Assembly: GCF_905171765.1 (NCBI RefSeq)
Contig: NC_053391.1
Location: 147,961,417 to 148,025,416, forward strand
Length of the DNA: 64,000 nucleotides
Direction of reading: 5' to 3'
Source of the DNA: Bufo bufo
Lineage: Eukaryota > Chordata > Amphibia > Anura > Bufonidae
Made by a program: the position numbers and the translations under genes. Below, piece by piece: positions 1-11,879 of this stretch (its first letter is position 1; each line of letters starts with the position of its first letter). The notes under the pieces are model-generated. The model was given only the letters and a program-made list of their open reading frames with translations, was not told the origin of the DNA and did not search any database.

Positions 1-220
1 CTTCCACCTGGATTTCCTTCTTAATGGGGGTGGGTGAGTGAGCAAGCGAATGTTAACAGGGAAAGGGAAAGGTGAGCTCTTTCAGGAACGTCTAATCTGC
101 AAATAGGCAATTTGAGGATTAATTTCCTGCAATCTATTTTTGTACTGAAAATTATGGTTAGGTTCACCTACCAAAAAAGCAAATAAAAACACAAGGAAAC
201 AAAGTTATGTTATTCACCTG
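1..220. other. Unannotated stretch before the first MITE
   Basis: Nothing recognisable is seen here: no gene, no repeat boundary and no coding frame of note. Confidence 0.5.
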
Positions 221-223
221 TAA

Positions 224-591
224 GGCCACCTGCACACTTTACGGAATACGTGCGTTTTTCTGCACAGATTTACGGGCAGAAAAACCGCAGTGTATTAGTT
301 ACCAGCCAAGTATATGACATTACAAATCTCATGTACCCTTTGCAGATTGATTCCGTGCAGAAATTTACCTGCTGTGCGGATCTCCAAATAAATAGCATGT
401 CAATTATGTTTGTGGTTTTAGCTGCATCTTTCACCCTTTTCAACAGAAGGGTGAGATCTTTGACAAAACTGCATCAAATTTGCACCAAGAAACCACTGCT
501 AGACGTTGTGAATTTTGATGCGGATATGCTGCAAAAACGCACATAAATTTGTGCGGATCTTATGTGGGTTCACCCGCTCTCGTATGTGGCC
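224..591. mobile_element. PIF/Harbinger-type MITE, TAA duplication
   Basis: A 368-bp non-autonomous element. It is flanked by TAA at 221-223 and TAA at 592-594, as expected for the 3-bp TWA duplication of PIF/Harbinger elements. The left end begins GGCCACCTGCACAC and the right end finishes GTATGTGGCC, so only the outermost bases and the G/C-rich subterminal part are inverted. The open frame inside has no recognisable domain and is treated as noise. Family assignment is inferred from duplication length and terminal GG. Confidence 0.6.
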
Positions 592-1139
592 TAATAGTCC
601 AGTACGAAACTGACACTTCATGGGTCCTCAGAAGGTGTCGTCTGGAATATTCATCACCTAGTCTTAACCTTCTAACCCACAAATATGAAGAGAGACAGTG
701 AAATATACTCGTCTTCCTGATCTCTCCAAGGAAAGGGGAGGCATTTTAATCCCTTATGGACCGGGCTAATTTTCACCTTAAGGACCAGGCAATTTTTTGC
801 AAATCTGACCAGTGTCACTTTGTGTGAATAACTTTTAAAACGCTTTTACTTATCCAGGCCATTCTGAGATAGTTTTTTCGTCACATATTGTACTTCGACA
901 CTGGTAAAATGGAGTCCAAAAAATTCATTTTTATTTATAAAAAAATTACCAAATTTCAATTTCTCTACTTCTATAATACATATTAATACCTCCAAAAATA
1001 GTTATTACTTTACATTCCCCATATGTCTACTTCATGTTTGGATTATTTTGGGAATTCCATTTTATTTTTTGGGGATGTTACAAGGCTTAAAAGTTTAGAA
1101 GCTTTTTAAGGACCAGTTCAGGTCTGAAGTCACTTTGTG

Positions 1140-2060
1140 AGGCCTACATAATACAAACCACCCAAAAATGACCCCCTTCTAGAAACCACACCCCTCAAGG
1201 TATTCAAAACTGATTTTACAAACGACGTTTACCCTTTAGGTGTTCCGCAAGAGTTAATGGCAAATGGAGATAAAATTTCAGAATTTCGATTATTTTAAAA
1301 AAAAATAATGTGGCAAATTTTCCATTTTAATCCATTTTGTACAGTAAAAAAGCAAGGGTTAACAACCAAACAAAACTCAATATTTATTCCCCTGATTCTG
1401 TAGTTTGCAGAAACACCCCATATGTGGTCGTAAAGTACTGTACAGGCACACGGTAGGTCGTAGAGGGAAGGGAGCGCCGTGTGGTTTTTGGAAGGCAGAT
1501 TTTTGCTGGATTGGTTTATTTACACCATGTCACATTTGAAGCCCCCCTGATGCACCCCTAGAGTAGAACTCCATAAAAGTCACCCCATTTTGGAAACTAT
1601 GGGATAAGGTGGCAGTTTTGTTGGGACTATTTTTAGGGTACATATTTTTGGTTGCTCTATATTACATTTTTGTGAGGCAAGGTTGCCAAAAATAGAAATT
1701 CTGAAATTTCATCTCCATTAGCCACTAACTGTTGAGGAACACCTAAAGGGTTAATAAAGTTTGTAAAATCAGTTTTGAATACCTTGAGGGGTGTAGTTTC
1801 TTAGATGGGGTCACTTTTATGGAGTTTCTACTCTAGGGATGCATCAGGGGTTCTTCAAATGGGACATGGTGCCCAAAAGAAAAAGGCCATCAAAATCTGC
1901 CTTCCAGAAAACATTATGACGTTCCTTTCCTTCTGCGCCCTGCCGTTTGGTCATACAGCAGTTTACAACCACATATGGGGTGTTTCTGTAAACTGCGGAA
2001 TCAGGGTAATAAATATTACGTTTTGTTTGGCTGTTAACCCTTGCTTTGTTACTGGGAAAA
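1140..2060. repeat. Foldback inverted repeat inside the piggyBac element
   Basis: The stretch containing CACCCCTCAAGGTATTC near 1190 and ACACCCCATATGTGGTCGT near 1413 recurs in reverse complement near 1785 and 1965. The two arms fold around a centre near 1590. The module CCCATATGTGGTCGTAAA is found again near 37980, 39420 and, inverted, 48910, so it marks the family. The open frame at 1805-2071 falls in one arm and is not considered a gene. Confidence 0.65.
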
Positions 2061-2349
2061 AAACTGATTAAAATGGATAATTAGCCAAATAATTTATGTT
2101 TTGGCACCATTTTTATTTTATTTTTTGGACTGTGTTCATATGACGGGTTAGGTCATGGGGTATTTTTATAGAGCAGATTCTTACGGACGCGGCGATACCT
2201 AATATGTCAACTTTTTTATTTATTTCAGTTTTACAAAATAATATTTTAGATTTCTTTTGTTTTTGTTTTAGTGTCTTAAGTCTGAGAACCATAGTTTTTT
2301 TTTCGATTGTCTGGCTAAATGGAATTAAAATTGGGGAAGGGGATTATAA

Positions 2350-2806
2350 ATTTAGTACTCCATGGATGTGTGGTACTCCCCTGAAGCAACCGTCAATGAT
2401 GATCGGGGCACGTGTCACACTGAGTGGTGGTGTCCTTCCGTATCCCCCTCCTGGGACCGTCCCTTTTTTCAAGTATGGGGGACCACACCTGGAAAGTGTT
2501 GGCCAGGGACGATCCGGGCGCCTCCAGTTCTTGAGGTACTCCAGCCTGCTCTTTCCCGGTCAGAAAAGATCAGGGCCTTGAGGACTGCCTCATAGACCTG
2601 GAGGAATTTCCCTGTGTTGCCAGCACAAAAGAGTTGTACAAGGCAACCTGTACTAAGTAGACCGCAATTTTTTTGTACCATGCCCGGGTTTTGCGCATGG
2701 CGTTATATGGCTTGAGGACTTGATCAGAGAGATCAACTCCTCCCATATACCGATTGTAGTCGACGATACAATCGAGCTTGAGGATCGTTGACGCAGTACC
2801 TCGCAC
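2350..2806 (-). pseudogene. piggyBac transposase C-terminal remnant
   Basis: The minus-strand frame ending at 2570 carries VDYNRYMGGVDLSDQ followed by an aromatic- and basic-rich stretch (ending YNSFVLA). This is the hallmark GGVDxxDQ region of DDE_Tnp_1_7 (piggyBac) transposases, which includes the last catalytic aspartate. A second minus-strand frame, ending at 2469, continues with VPGQHFPGVVPHT, which resembles the segment just before the C-terminal cysteine-rich domain. The two pieces are in different frames and stop codons interrupt the region, so the gene is dead. The N-terminal and central catalytic parts are missing from the 2.5 kb element. An intact transposase of this family is roughly 550-650 residues, of which about 130 remain. 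Confidence 0.75.
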
Positions 2807-3233
2807 AGGGACGGGGGTGATGCCGTTACCGTGAATTGTGCCCCAGAGCTGCTCGTACTAGTGTAGGCCACAGGGTCCCTGGCATGGCGGTCTCCGCCGC
2901 CTTGGGGGCTCATTATCATTGCCCCCTGTGTGCGTGTGTGGAAAACATTATTCTGTGTGTGAGGGGGGGGGGGGGGGTTGTTCACGTACTTTGCCCTACA
3001 CCTAACAAAAAAAAAACTAAAATAAATAGAAATTCCCAAAAAGTGTAAAAAAAAAAAGCACATGGGGGGGGGGGCAAGCTGCAGCACCCCTGGGGGTCTA
3101 GGGTCACACAGCTGAGTGCTGAGTCACAGGACCTCCCTGGGCATTGTACCAAGGTGCCTGCTCATGATTTGAGCAGGCACCTTGTTCCGATCACTGCACG
3201 GTACAGGTACGCCCTGTGTCCGTAAGAGGTTAA

Positions 3234-4854
3234 ATGAAACCATGTCACCATGAAAATGCAGTGCAGTCTGTAGGCAACATGCCATAGAGCAAGAGGAACT
3301 GAGCTGATTAATATATAGTTTTGTGTGAAAAAAATTAGTTAAGTCCTCGTTCACATTGTCATTAGGACATCCGGTGCGCTGTCCCAGCACAGAGCAGCCT
3401 GCAGCGTCCTCTACTTCAACGCCATATCCCCATTGACTGTAATGATCCGGCCACTTTCCAGCATAAATGTCAGGTTTTGGCCGGACATGCAATGGTTTTT
3501 TAGCTGCCTGTCCGCTGGTATTTGCGGCGGTTCTCCAAAACTGTGATTGTAACCTAAAGTTATGACCCCTCAATGCAGCTGTCCACTTGTGGCTAAGCCA
3601 TGTCCACCTGTGACAACTAATTGCTGCACAATCCTTCAGCCATTGGTTCCTTGGGTAGTCGTGGCTTAGCCAAACTGTGGAGTCATACTATAAAATTTTA
3701 CATTTATTTATTTATACCTGGCTTTTATGCTTTAGAAGTCATGGGGATGATCCTGCTCGGTGATTGACAGCCTTCACTATATGCTTAGTCATACAGAGAT
3801 GGCTGTCAGACAGGGCGTATGAACACCCACATGACTCCTAAGTGTATGAAGAGCCAAGGCTTAAATAAATAAATATCTTTTTCGTAAAGTAGTTTAGCAA
3901 TCTGCTCGGCTGCTCCTGCTCTATAACATTTTGCTTCAGATTGAACTGCATTCTCATGTTGAATGTTCTCTTTAAAAATATCTGTGAAGGGTAGATTCTG
4001 AATGACACTTCTTTGATACTAGGAGCCCTATTAGGCAGATCATCTTTTGAAGGTAAACTACTTGCTGTTCATTAATTAAAGACTTTCAATTACACAAATC
4101 ACTAATTGCAATTTTTTTTATTTTTTTTGTTTTTATTTTTGCTGTTTTCCCGCCACTGCGATCGTTTCTCATTCGCCCCTAGAGCATCTACACCGCTAAT
4201 GACTGGCAGATTTCCGATTAGACGAAGCAATGTGGCGGCAACATAATGATCTTAGTCAGATTTGTACAACGTATGAAAATTGAACAATTTATCGCTTGTC
4301 ATTCTATTGCTACACGCTATTGCCTGCCACGATAACTTCACAAAACTGAACGATTTCATAAAAAGTCTAAGAATGATTGCTTTGTCTATTAGGCCCTTAT
4401 TGATACTGTCCTAATTTAGAAGTGTGTTGTCTTTCCAAATTTAGCATTGTCAGTTAAATTGTGATGGGAAAATCTGATATCCATACATCAGGTTTGAGGC
4501 ATATTATGTAGTCTCTAAGCCTAGGAACAATTCTTGGTTTCTTCCAAGGTCCTTCACTGGTAGTAAGCTCCTAAAATAATGTTAGAGTTTACAGGAGAAA
4601 AAAGGTTTGATCGCCCATTCAGGTGGATCATGTGATTGGACCATGTGATATGACGTCACCACAGGTCCTTTAGGCGGCAGCTCATGATTAAAGAAGTAAG
4701 AGACCGGCAGCTACGCGATCAAGAGAAGGTGAGTTAATTATTTTTTATTTTTTAACCCTCAATTGTCCACCTACTAAGCATTCTGTATAAAGAATGCTAT
4801 TATTTTCCCTTATAACCATGTTATAAGTGAAAATAATACAGTGAATAGACTGTC
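3234..4854. other. Unannotated non-genic stretch
   Basis: AT-rich sequence with no coding frame that resembles a protein family. One perfect TGACGTCA octamer lies at 4651-4658. No repeat boundary could be fixed by eye. Confidence 0.4.
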
Positions 4855-4857
4855 ATC

Positions 4858-5105
4858 TTAGCAACCATGCGTGAAATTCGCACTGCATCCGCACTTGATT
4901 GCGGATGCTTGCGATTTTCACTCAGCCCCATTCACTTCTATGGGGCCTGCGTTGCGTGATAAACGCACAATATAGAGCATGCTGCAATTTTCACGCAACG
5001 CATAAGTGATGCGTGAAAATCACCGCTCATGTGCACAGCCTCATAGAAATGAATGGGTCCAGATTCAGTGCGGGTGCAATGCGTTCACCTGCACTGATTA
5101 CACCA
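4858..5105. repeat. Probable MITE fragment with internal dyads
   Basis: The stretch contains complementary G/C-rich blocks: CGCACTGCATCCGCAC against TTGATTGCGGATGCTTGCG, and GCGTGAAA-type blocks repeated in both directions. The phrase about a tenth of the way in, CCATTCACTTCTATGGGG, is the sort of segment that recurs in the Harbinger-type MITEs of this window. No clean duplication was found at both ends, so the boundaries are approximate. Confidence 0.4.
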
Positions 5106-5286
5106 TGTCCCTTCTCGATATCTGTTAGGTTCAGGTTTTTTATGGAGGCTTTTTGCATTGAAATCCTAATCCAGATCATCATCTACATTGTACCTGGCTT
5201 GAAAAATGGAAAAATATATCTAAATTTGTACAAACTGCTTGAGGTAGTGATTTGTAACAGCATTTTGTGATCAATACTGCACTTTT

Positions 5287-5495
5287 AAGGCAGGTTGACA
5301 GTCTTTTTTGGACCAGATTTTGAGGTATATTTTCCTTCATGGTTTTCAGCCAAAGCCTGCAGGAAGGAAAAAATATATGTTACATACCTTTTATTTGCGA
5401 TTCCTTTTTTAATAAAATTCTGGCTTTGGCTTAAAAACTTGAACACTTTGCCTCAAAATCTGCACCAAAAACTGTGTGAACCTACCCCAATGGCG
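5287..5495. repeat. Possible short MITE with imperfect ends
   Basis: The left edge AAGGCAGGTTGACAG and the right edge CTGTGTGAACCTACCCC look like decayed inverted termini, and the interior has TTTTGAGG..AAGCC and its partial complement. The duplication is not clear. A weak call. Confidence 0.3.
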
Positions 5496-5839
5496 ATCAC
5501 TTCCTAAAATGTCACGCAAAACAGAAAAATCTGCTTTACATAGTATGTGTGCACACCACCCACTGACATCCATAACTCCTACCTCTCCCCAGCTCTCTTC
5601 TTTGTGCTGCAGCCAGTTTATGTTTATGGAGGCTTCTTGGGTGGGTTAACATTGGAAGGAGACCTTTCGATCAAATACGCGTTTGGCAACCACTGCCAGA
5701 CACCTCTGGCGGGCCCTTATCTCCAAAGAAAAAAAAAGTTCTGACGTGTTAAATCCAGCAGTTTGAGCCTTCTCTCCTTGCCATCTGGTGAATGGAATGG
5801 TGCTATAGATGGCTGGTAGGTCAATCCAATTTTGGTGGG
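5496..5839. other. Unannotated stretch
   Basis: No coding frame with a recognisable domain and no repeat edge is seen. Confidence 0.35.
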
Positions 5840-6235
5840 TTTGGACGACATAGATATACAGAGTTTGTAATTTATGACGTGTCCTTAGGTCATCAATATC
5901 AGATTAGTGGGGGTCCAGCTCTGAGGATCCCCACCTAACAGCACTTTGAAGAGGCCACATCCCTCAGTGAGTGCTTTGGCCTCTTTCTAGGCCAGTGCCA
6001 TTTATCAGTCATGTACCCTAGGTGCTGCTTCTCAGTCCCTTTCAAATGAATGGGGCTGAAATGCAATACCAAGCACAGGCACTATACAACATATAGCTCT
6101 GTGTTTGCTATGTTGTGAAGAGACCGCAGCGGCCTCTTCAAACCGCTGATCGACTGGGGTCACGTGACTCGGACCTCATCTGATATTGATATATAGGCCA
6201 TCAATATCAAATTCCTGGATAACGCGGTTAAGCTA
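5840..6235. repeat. Dispersed repeat, GATGACCTATCC family
   Basis: Contains GGTCATCAATATCAGATTAG followed by GTGGGGGTCCAGCTC and closes with an inverted GATATTGATATATAGGCCATC. The same arrangement is found at 9656-9985 and in part at 7330-7500 and 50780-51110. It is a recognised type of frog interspersed repeat with short inverted ends; whether it belongs to the T2/Kolobok group is an inference. Confidence 0.6.
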
Positions 6236-6598
6236 AAGTTTGTGACCAGCCTTACCCTGTTATCACTGTAAAGTTTTTCTTTGTGACATTTAGCATACAG
6301 TTTGCGAGTCAGTAGCACACAAGACCGTATTCCTTCTTGCTCTCTGATGTGAGTAAAGTTTTATGTCCATTTCTCACTTATATTATCATTTCAATTTTAG
6401 GGACTGCAGATCGAGCCCAGTTTATTGAGATGTAGTAAACCAGAATGTGATGCTTCTCCTCTGAATCATGTTCCTCAGGTGCAAAATAAGCTTCTTTTGG
6501 ATATAAGAAGACACATAAAGAAGTACTACAGTGTAAGTAATGTATCTGCAGGTAAATACTGTATGTTCTTGCTTATTGTTTGTTCTTTTTGCATCTAA

Positions 6599-7056
6599 GG
6601 GTTCTTTCACACTTGCGGCAGAGGATTCCGGCAGGCAGTTCCATCAATCCGGACTCAAACTGATGCATTTGTGAGACGGATCTGCATTGCAATACCGGAT
6701 CCGTCTTTCCGGTTGTCATCCGGAAAAACGGATCCGGTATTTATTATTTTAATAATTTTTTTAATTGGATCCGTTTTGCCGGAACACTTGGGGCCGGATC
6801 CGGCATTAATGCATTTCATTGGGAATTTATACTGGATCCGGCATTCCAGCAAGTGTTCAGGATTTCTGGCCAGAGAGAAAACTGTGGTATTTTCTCCGGC
6901 CAAAAAATCTAAGAGGGACTGAACTGATGCATACTGCACGGAATGCTCTCCATTCAGAATGCATTAGTATAAAACTGATAAGTTTTTTTTACGGTATTGA
7001 ACCCCGAGGACGGTACTCAATACAAGAAAACTTTTAACGCAAGTGTGAAACTACCC
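6599..7056. mobile_element. PIF/Harbinger-type MITE, TAA duplication
   Basis: A 458-bp element with TAA at 6596-6598 and 7057-7059. It starts GGGTTCTTTCACACTTGCG and ends with the complement CGCAAGTGTGAAACTACCC. The interior is rich in GGATCCGG and CCGGATCC dyads. It is a sibling of the element at 27001-27517: both share the GGATTCCGGCAGGCAGTTCC segment near the left end and the CAGAATGCATTAG segment near the right end. Two overlapping frames on opposite strands (6655-6939, 6671-6922) simply reflect the palindrome. Confidence 0.75.
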
Positions 7057-7329
7057 TAAACTGGTTTAGGCTGCAAAATGTAGCAATTTCTTCAGTCAGG
7101 AGTGCGACCAAACAGCCGAATAATCTAAAATGTAATCTGTAATCCAAGACACATCGGGTCCCATTTATGATACAGTCGTTTTACTGCGTATTAATTAAAT
7201 TAGTTGCGATACACAGTAAGCCGCTTACCATTAGTTAACTCCAGGGCAAAAGCTACAAAATGTTAAGACACAGTTCCTGATCTTACTTTCAGACCTATTT
7301 CTGAGTGTGTGTGTTGAAAGAGGTATTCC

Positions 7330-7500
7330 GCTTGTAACAAGTTATCCCCCTATCCACAGGATAGGGGACAACTATTAGATTGGTGGAAGTCCTTACACTT
7401 GACTCCACATTGATCACAAGAACAAGGCACCTGTACCCCTCAAAGTCCCCAGAAATTAATCAGTGGGGTCCCAGCGGCAGTACCACCACTGATATAACAG
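7330..7500. repeat. Fragment of the GATGACCTATCC repeat family
   Basis: TATCCACAGGATAGGGGACAA is followed by GATTGGTGGAAGTCC, the same order as the left part of the 5840 and 9656 copies. The right part is diverged. No duplication was found. Confidence 0.45.
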
Positions 7501-8429
7501 TTGTCATGATTGAAGTTAACTTGGAGTAACATGTACACATTTAACTTGGTGCAAGGATACAGTACAATGCATTTAAATGGAGGCTTACAAAACCCATACA
7601 TTCACTTTGGAAAAATATCTCAAGTAATTTTGCTGTTTTTCTAATCCATACCATGTCCGGTCTGAAACAGTGTGAAAACTGCCGCAAAATTGCTGTGTGG
7701 CATACCGATTAACTGTATAGCTGCATGGAAAATTTTGGCGGTACGCTTTAGAGTGGTTGGTCTAGTTTACAAAGTCCATTATTTTGTACCCTATTAAGGA
7801 ATTCTGAACTAGAAGAAGGTGTCTGTTCAGAATCCTCATCCTTTGGCCAGAGGTAAGAGAGCAGGTATAGAGTGTCTCTGGAGCACTTAACCTGCCCTGT
7901 CTTACACAAACAATCCATTGATTTGAATGGTAAAAGGAAATGTTGGTCGGTAAACCACCAGAGAAGCAAGTGTTACCCCTTCTGGTACCCCATGAGACTC
8001 AGTTAGGGGAAAGTTAGCAAGAACAGGTGACAGAGTGGAATAACTAGAATGCAGGATCACACATCAGAGACTAGTTCTGTATAGCAGGTCATCGAATCCC
8101 ATGCATTACACTGCAAGACATTGGGAGAGATTTACTAATCACAGTGCACCTTAATTCTGGCTTAATGTTTGAAAAAAAAAAAAAAAAAAGGTGTATATGC
8201 CATTCACGCGTTTTTGACACTTTTTTTTTATTTTTTTTTACTCATCCTACAAGGTGTTATGGGATTCTGAATGCCACACAACCATCCACTTTTCTTTCCA
8301 CTTTAAATAAGCATTTATTAATTTGACTATTTTACAGCACTGTTATGGCGTAAAATCATTGATAAATGTGCCCTAACGTGCACCTTGGTGATTCTGACTT
8401 GAAATAAGCCAACTAATAGGTGGTTCAAC
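7501..8429. other. Unannotated stretch
   Basis: A-rich and T-rich runs near 8170 and 8225 and nothing that resembles a gene. Small frames in this interval have no recognisable domain. Confidence 0.4.
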
Positions 8430-8763
8430 TTAATAACTTATATTACACGGGCAGATAAGCTGTCAGATCATTGCTAACCAGCATTCGTATGAGCGCACAT
8501 TAGCGATGATCTGGCAGTGTAATACGGCTCTTTCATCAGGTAATTGGAGTCTTTTATCAGGTGTAAAAATCCCTGTTTGCCGGTGGCATATTGTGCTGTG
8601 TAATCATGATCTGCTGTCGGCAAACAGTGACCCATTATGGGGCCAAGCGATGGCATCAGCGATCACTCCTCCCCATACATGCAATAGCAGCAGTCTCCTC
8701 CGCTGACGAGCAGGCGATTCCCTCCTGACAGTGGCCTGCATGATCTACTCGTGTAATATTAGC
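8430..8763. mobile_element. Probable Harbinger-type MITE
   Basis: The left part reads ATATTACACGGGCAG and the right part finishes CTCGTGTAATATTAGCC followed by TTA, giving inverted ends with a likely TTA duplication. The segment at about 8640-8745 is clearly homologous to 42280-42395 (GCGATCACTCCTCCCCATA, then a GCAG-tctcct block, then a gacgagcag block), so this element and the one at 41769-42441 share sequence. The left boundary is uncertain by about 10 bp. Confidence 0.5.
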
Positions 8764-9486
8764 CTTAGACTAGACAGTCTGGAGGTGCACCAGATTTATC
8801 TTCCAGCATCAGCCACCTTGATGGATCCGGCCCAGTTTTAGACTATCTAGTTTACACTGTTGATTAGATTACACAGTATTAGTAAATCTGCGCTGTAATT
8901 TCCGAACTGTCTAATTGTTACAAGCCGTGACATCAGCAAATGTGCCCAGTGGATGATAAAATGGCTTCCATCCATGTGGTGCAAACAGTCGCATGTTTGC
9001 AGAAAGTGCAGTGTTTTAGCACAACTAATGCAATGTTCAAGTTACACAAAGTTTTTATTTCTCTTGTTGAATTTATGGATTGTACGTTCCATGTCTTTAT
9101 TTGATTAAAGGCATGAGGATAAATGAATCTGTATCTGACCTGTAGTTCCAATAGTTTCTCTTCCCTCAAAATCTTGGGTAAAACCTGTGAAGCCTGGGAA
9201 TCAGAGTTGTGGAGTAATTGTATGCTGCTCTCTAATGGGCCACGTGGGATACCTTCCTGCCATATTGCACTGAGCAGGATGATTTTTTAATTGTAAGCTG
9301 CACATTAAATAGATGAAATAGAATTTACTTTGCTTTAGAAATAATAAACTAATCTATAAAGATGGGAGATTTAGTAAACAAGGAAATGCTGCTGTGCATA
9401 TCAATTTACTGGAAATGTTTCTACCGAGCAGCTGTTCCCAACCAGCTCTAAATCTACACGATCACTTTAGCAAAGACTTGGTGTTA

Positions 9487-9488
<2 letters not shown>
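8764..9488. other. Unannotated stretch
   Basis: No gene and no repeat boundary recognised. Confidence 0.4.

Positions 9489-9542
<54 letters not shown>
9489..9542. repeat. (TA)n microsatellite
   Basis: An uninterrupted TA dinucleotide run of about 54 bp. The overlapping frames on both strands encoding Tyr-Ile repeats are by-products of this run. Confidence 0.95.
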
Positions 9543-9544
<2 letters not shown>

Positions 9545-9655
9545 ACTATATGTATGTATATGTGCAGTGTATTATTACGGTTTTGTAAATGCTTACATGT
9601 CACTGACAAAAGAACATGCACAACCCTTCCTTCCCTCTCCACTGCAAATGTGCTT

Positions 9656-9985
9656 AAATTGGTTCTCCAAGATTTCTGTATTGATGACCTATCCGTAGGT
9701 AGGTTAACAGTATCACATTGGTGGGAGTCCAACTGAACTACTTAGCTCTGCCCACTGTGTAGTAGATGGGGCTGATTACTGCACTTGAATGGGATTAGTA
9801 TTTCAGTAACCTTCTCCGGTCACTAAACAGTGCATGGAGCTGCACCGTTTCAGGGCTCCTTTCATGAGCTACCTCAGAACGGCTGATCAGCAGGGCTGAC
9901 GGGGGCTAGACCCCATCTATCTGATATTGATGACCTATCCTAAGAATAGGCCATCAACATAAAAATCCCAGAGAACTCCCTTAAT
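9656..9985. repeat. Dispersed repeat, GATGACCTATCC family
   Basis: Opens GGTTCTCCAAGATTTCTG and TTGATGACCTATCCGTAGG, and closes with the inverted TGACCTATCCTAAGAATAGG and AGAGAACTCCCTTAA. The inverted ends (GGTTCTC / GAGAACTCC) and the 3' TTAA agree with a TTAA-targeting MITE, but the 5' TTAA is lost. Confidence 0.6.
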
Positions 9986-10866
9986 ACACTTTAAGGGAAG
10001 CAGTGGGTCATTCATTAGCATTGTAGAGGGTTTTCTGTGAGAGTTTTAAAACTATATGATCTGTTATAAGATGATGTGTGATAGTTAAACATATTTTCTA
10101 GGTCAGTGCCAATAAAGCTTAGTTTTCAAATAATGAAAAATTCATGGAAAAAAAAAAGAATGAAAAGTTCTGAAACTTTACAAACTACTTTGAATCAATG
10201 CCATGCAGTTTTTACAATCTCTGCTTGCTGTAAATGAATAACACATCTTGGGCTAGGATGCTGCTACTCACTTTCTGTAAGTATATCAGAGCCCTGTATT
10301 CTTAAATGGGTTATCTCATAAAATTAAATAAATATCTGGAGTAATTTTGACCATATCAATGAAAAAAATGCTAGTAAAGTGTAATTTTGCAGAAAATAAA
10401 TGTGTAGGCTGTGAAGTCATAAACCAGGGGAAAATAAGATGTAATAATTTCAATATATAATGTAAGATGAGGAAGCAGTCAAATAAAATATAAAATCAAA
10501 TGACCGTCACATACAACATAAATACTAGCCAGTCCTATAATAAGATAAAATATGTCCTGCGGGCCCTGTAATGAAAAGACACCACTGCAGAAAAAAATAT
10601 ATATATATCCACCAGATACCACAATAAAAGGTCTCTGATAACTTGGCAAATATGCAGTTCGAGTAGATCCAGTATCGTGTTGCATGAGACCACTGGATAG
10701 TATCACATGGTATCTGAAGTATCCCAAAACTCATGGGCTTTTGCAACATTTTTGCACTCGATTGCGCAAAATTAGCGACTTTTTACTCACTTGCGCAAAA
10801 TTTTGTGACTTTTGGCATTTTTACACCACCTACTCCAGTTTTGTACTGTGGGTGTGGTTAGCAATG
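9986..10866. other. Unannotated stretch
   Basis: AT-rich sequence without a supported feature. Short frames here have no recognisable domains. Confidence 0.4.
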
Positions 10867-10870
10867 TTAA

Positions 10871-11166
10871 AGGGAACCTGTCACTGGGATTTTGTGTATA
10901 GAGCTGAGGACATGGGTTGCTAGATCGCCGCTAGCACATTCGCAATACCCAGTCCCCATAGCTCTGTGTGCTTTTATTGTGGAAAAAACCCGATTTGATA
11001 CATATGCAAATTAACCTGAGATCAGGGGCGGGACTCATCTTAGGTTAATTTGCATATGTATCAAATCTGGTTTTTTACACAATAAAAGCACACAGAGCTA
11101 TGGGGACTGGGTATTGCGGATGTGCTAGCGGCCATCTATACCCAAAATCCAGGTGACAGGTTCCCT
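10871..11166. mobile_element. T2/Kolobok-type MITE
   Basis: A 296-bp near-perfect palindromic element with TTAA at 10867-10870 and 11167-11170. It begins AGGGAACCTGTCACTGGGAT and ends with the complement GTGACAGGTTCCCT. The arms include CATATGCAAATTAACCT and its complement, separated by a short loop near 11020. TTAA duplication with AGGrr termini is the signature of the T2 family described in Xenopus and attributed to Kolobok transposases. Confidence 0.85.
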
Positions 11167-11487
11167 TTAAAGATTTTCATTCCAGATTTATCATTGAGAC
11201 TAGGCTGGGCGATATGTCCTAAAATCTTTATCATGATATAATTTGAAGCATGTGCAATATAACGATATATGGCGATTTATTATTTTTTCTGTATGTATAC
11301 AAATTACATGGCTATCATCATCCATGTCCCCCAGCCAGCGCCATCAGCTCCATGCCATTGCCATTTGCCATCATCCATGTCCCCCAATAGCAAAACAAGT
11401 GATATTTAGTGTGAGGGACTGGACAAAGCAGCGGTGCCCTTAATAGGGTAGGTTCAGTCTCCTTAATGGCAAAGTAAACAATAGATG

Positions 11488-11868
11488 CGGGAACCGCGCT
11501 ATGAATTAGTGGTTTATGAAAGTTGTTAGAATAAAGAACCATAAAAATGGGGAACTGGGTTCACATCCAGCTTTCGGAAGTAACAGTCACAGGTACGTCA
11601 TTCACATACAAAGAAGCTGCTGTACACCTCCAGCCGGTCATCAGATCCCGCCTTGAACCACCGACCGCTCACTCCAACACCGGGTCAAGATTACCTTCAC
11701 AAAAGGACAGAAAGATGGTGCAGTACCCTCAATATTCAGAGGTAACAAAGGTTTTATTGTACTCACATATTCCAAAATTATCACATGCACATGAGCTGGA
11801 TGTGAACCCAGTTCCCCATTTTTATGGTTCTTTCATAAACCACTAATTCATAGCGCGGTTCCCGCATC
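11488..11868. repeat. Foldback nested in the hAT-type MITE
   Basis: The left arm, from GCGGGAACCGCGCTATGAAT through GGGGAACTGGGTTCACATCC (to about 11570), recurs as its complement at about 11797-11868. The spacer between the arms (about 225 bp) is not repeated. It interrupts the CCATGTCCCCCAGCC minisatellite, so it is probably a separate, later insertion or rearrangement. Confidence 0.65.
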
Positions 11869-11879
11869 CATGTCCCCCA

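Larger units (their letters stand above)
746..3233. mobile_element. piggyBac-type DNA transposon, decayed
   Basis: A 2.5 kb element bounded by TTAA at 746-749 and TTAA at 3230-3233. The left end reads TCCCTTATGGACC and the complement of the right end reads CCTCTTACGGACACAGGGC, giving imperfect terminal inverted repeats of the frog CCCTTAAGGAC type. The minus strand between about 2350 and 2806 encodes pieces of a piggyBac transposase. The left two thirds is a non-coding foldback (about 1140-2060). The right part holds G-runs at about 2961 and 3065. The terminal TTAA pair plus the transposase motif make this the most secure piggyBac call in the window. Related non-coding pieces lie at 37.4, 48.1 and perhaps 59.4 kb. 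Confidence 0.8.

Noticed and set aside
9484..9732. Tyr-Ile-rich frames on both strands
   Set aside because: Generated by the (TA)n run.
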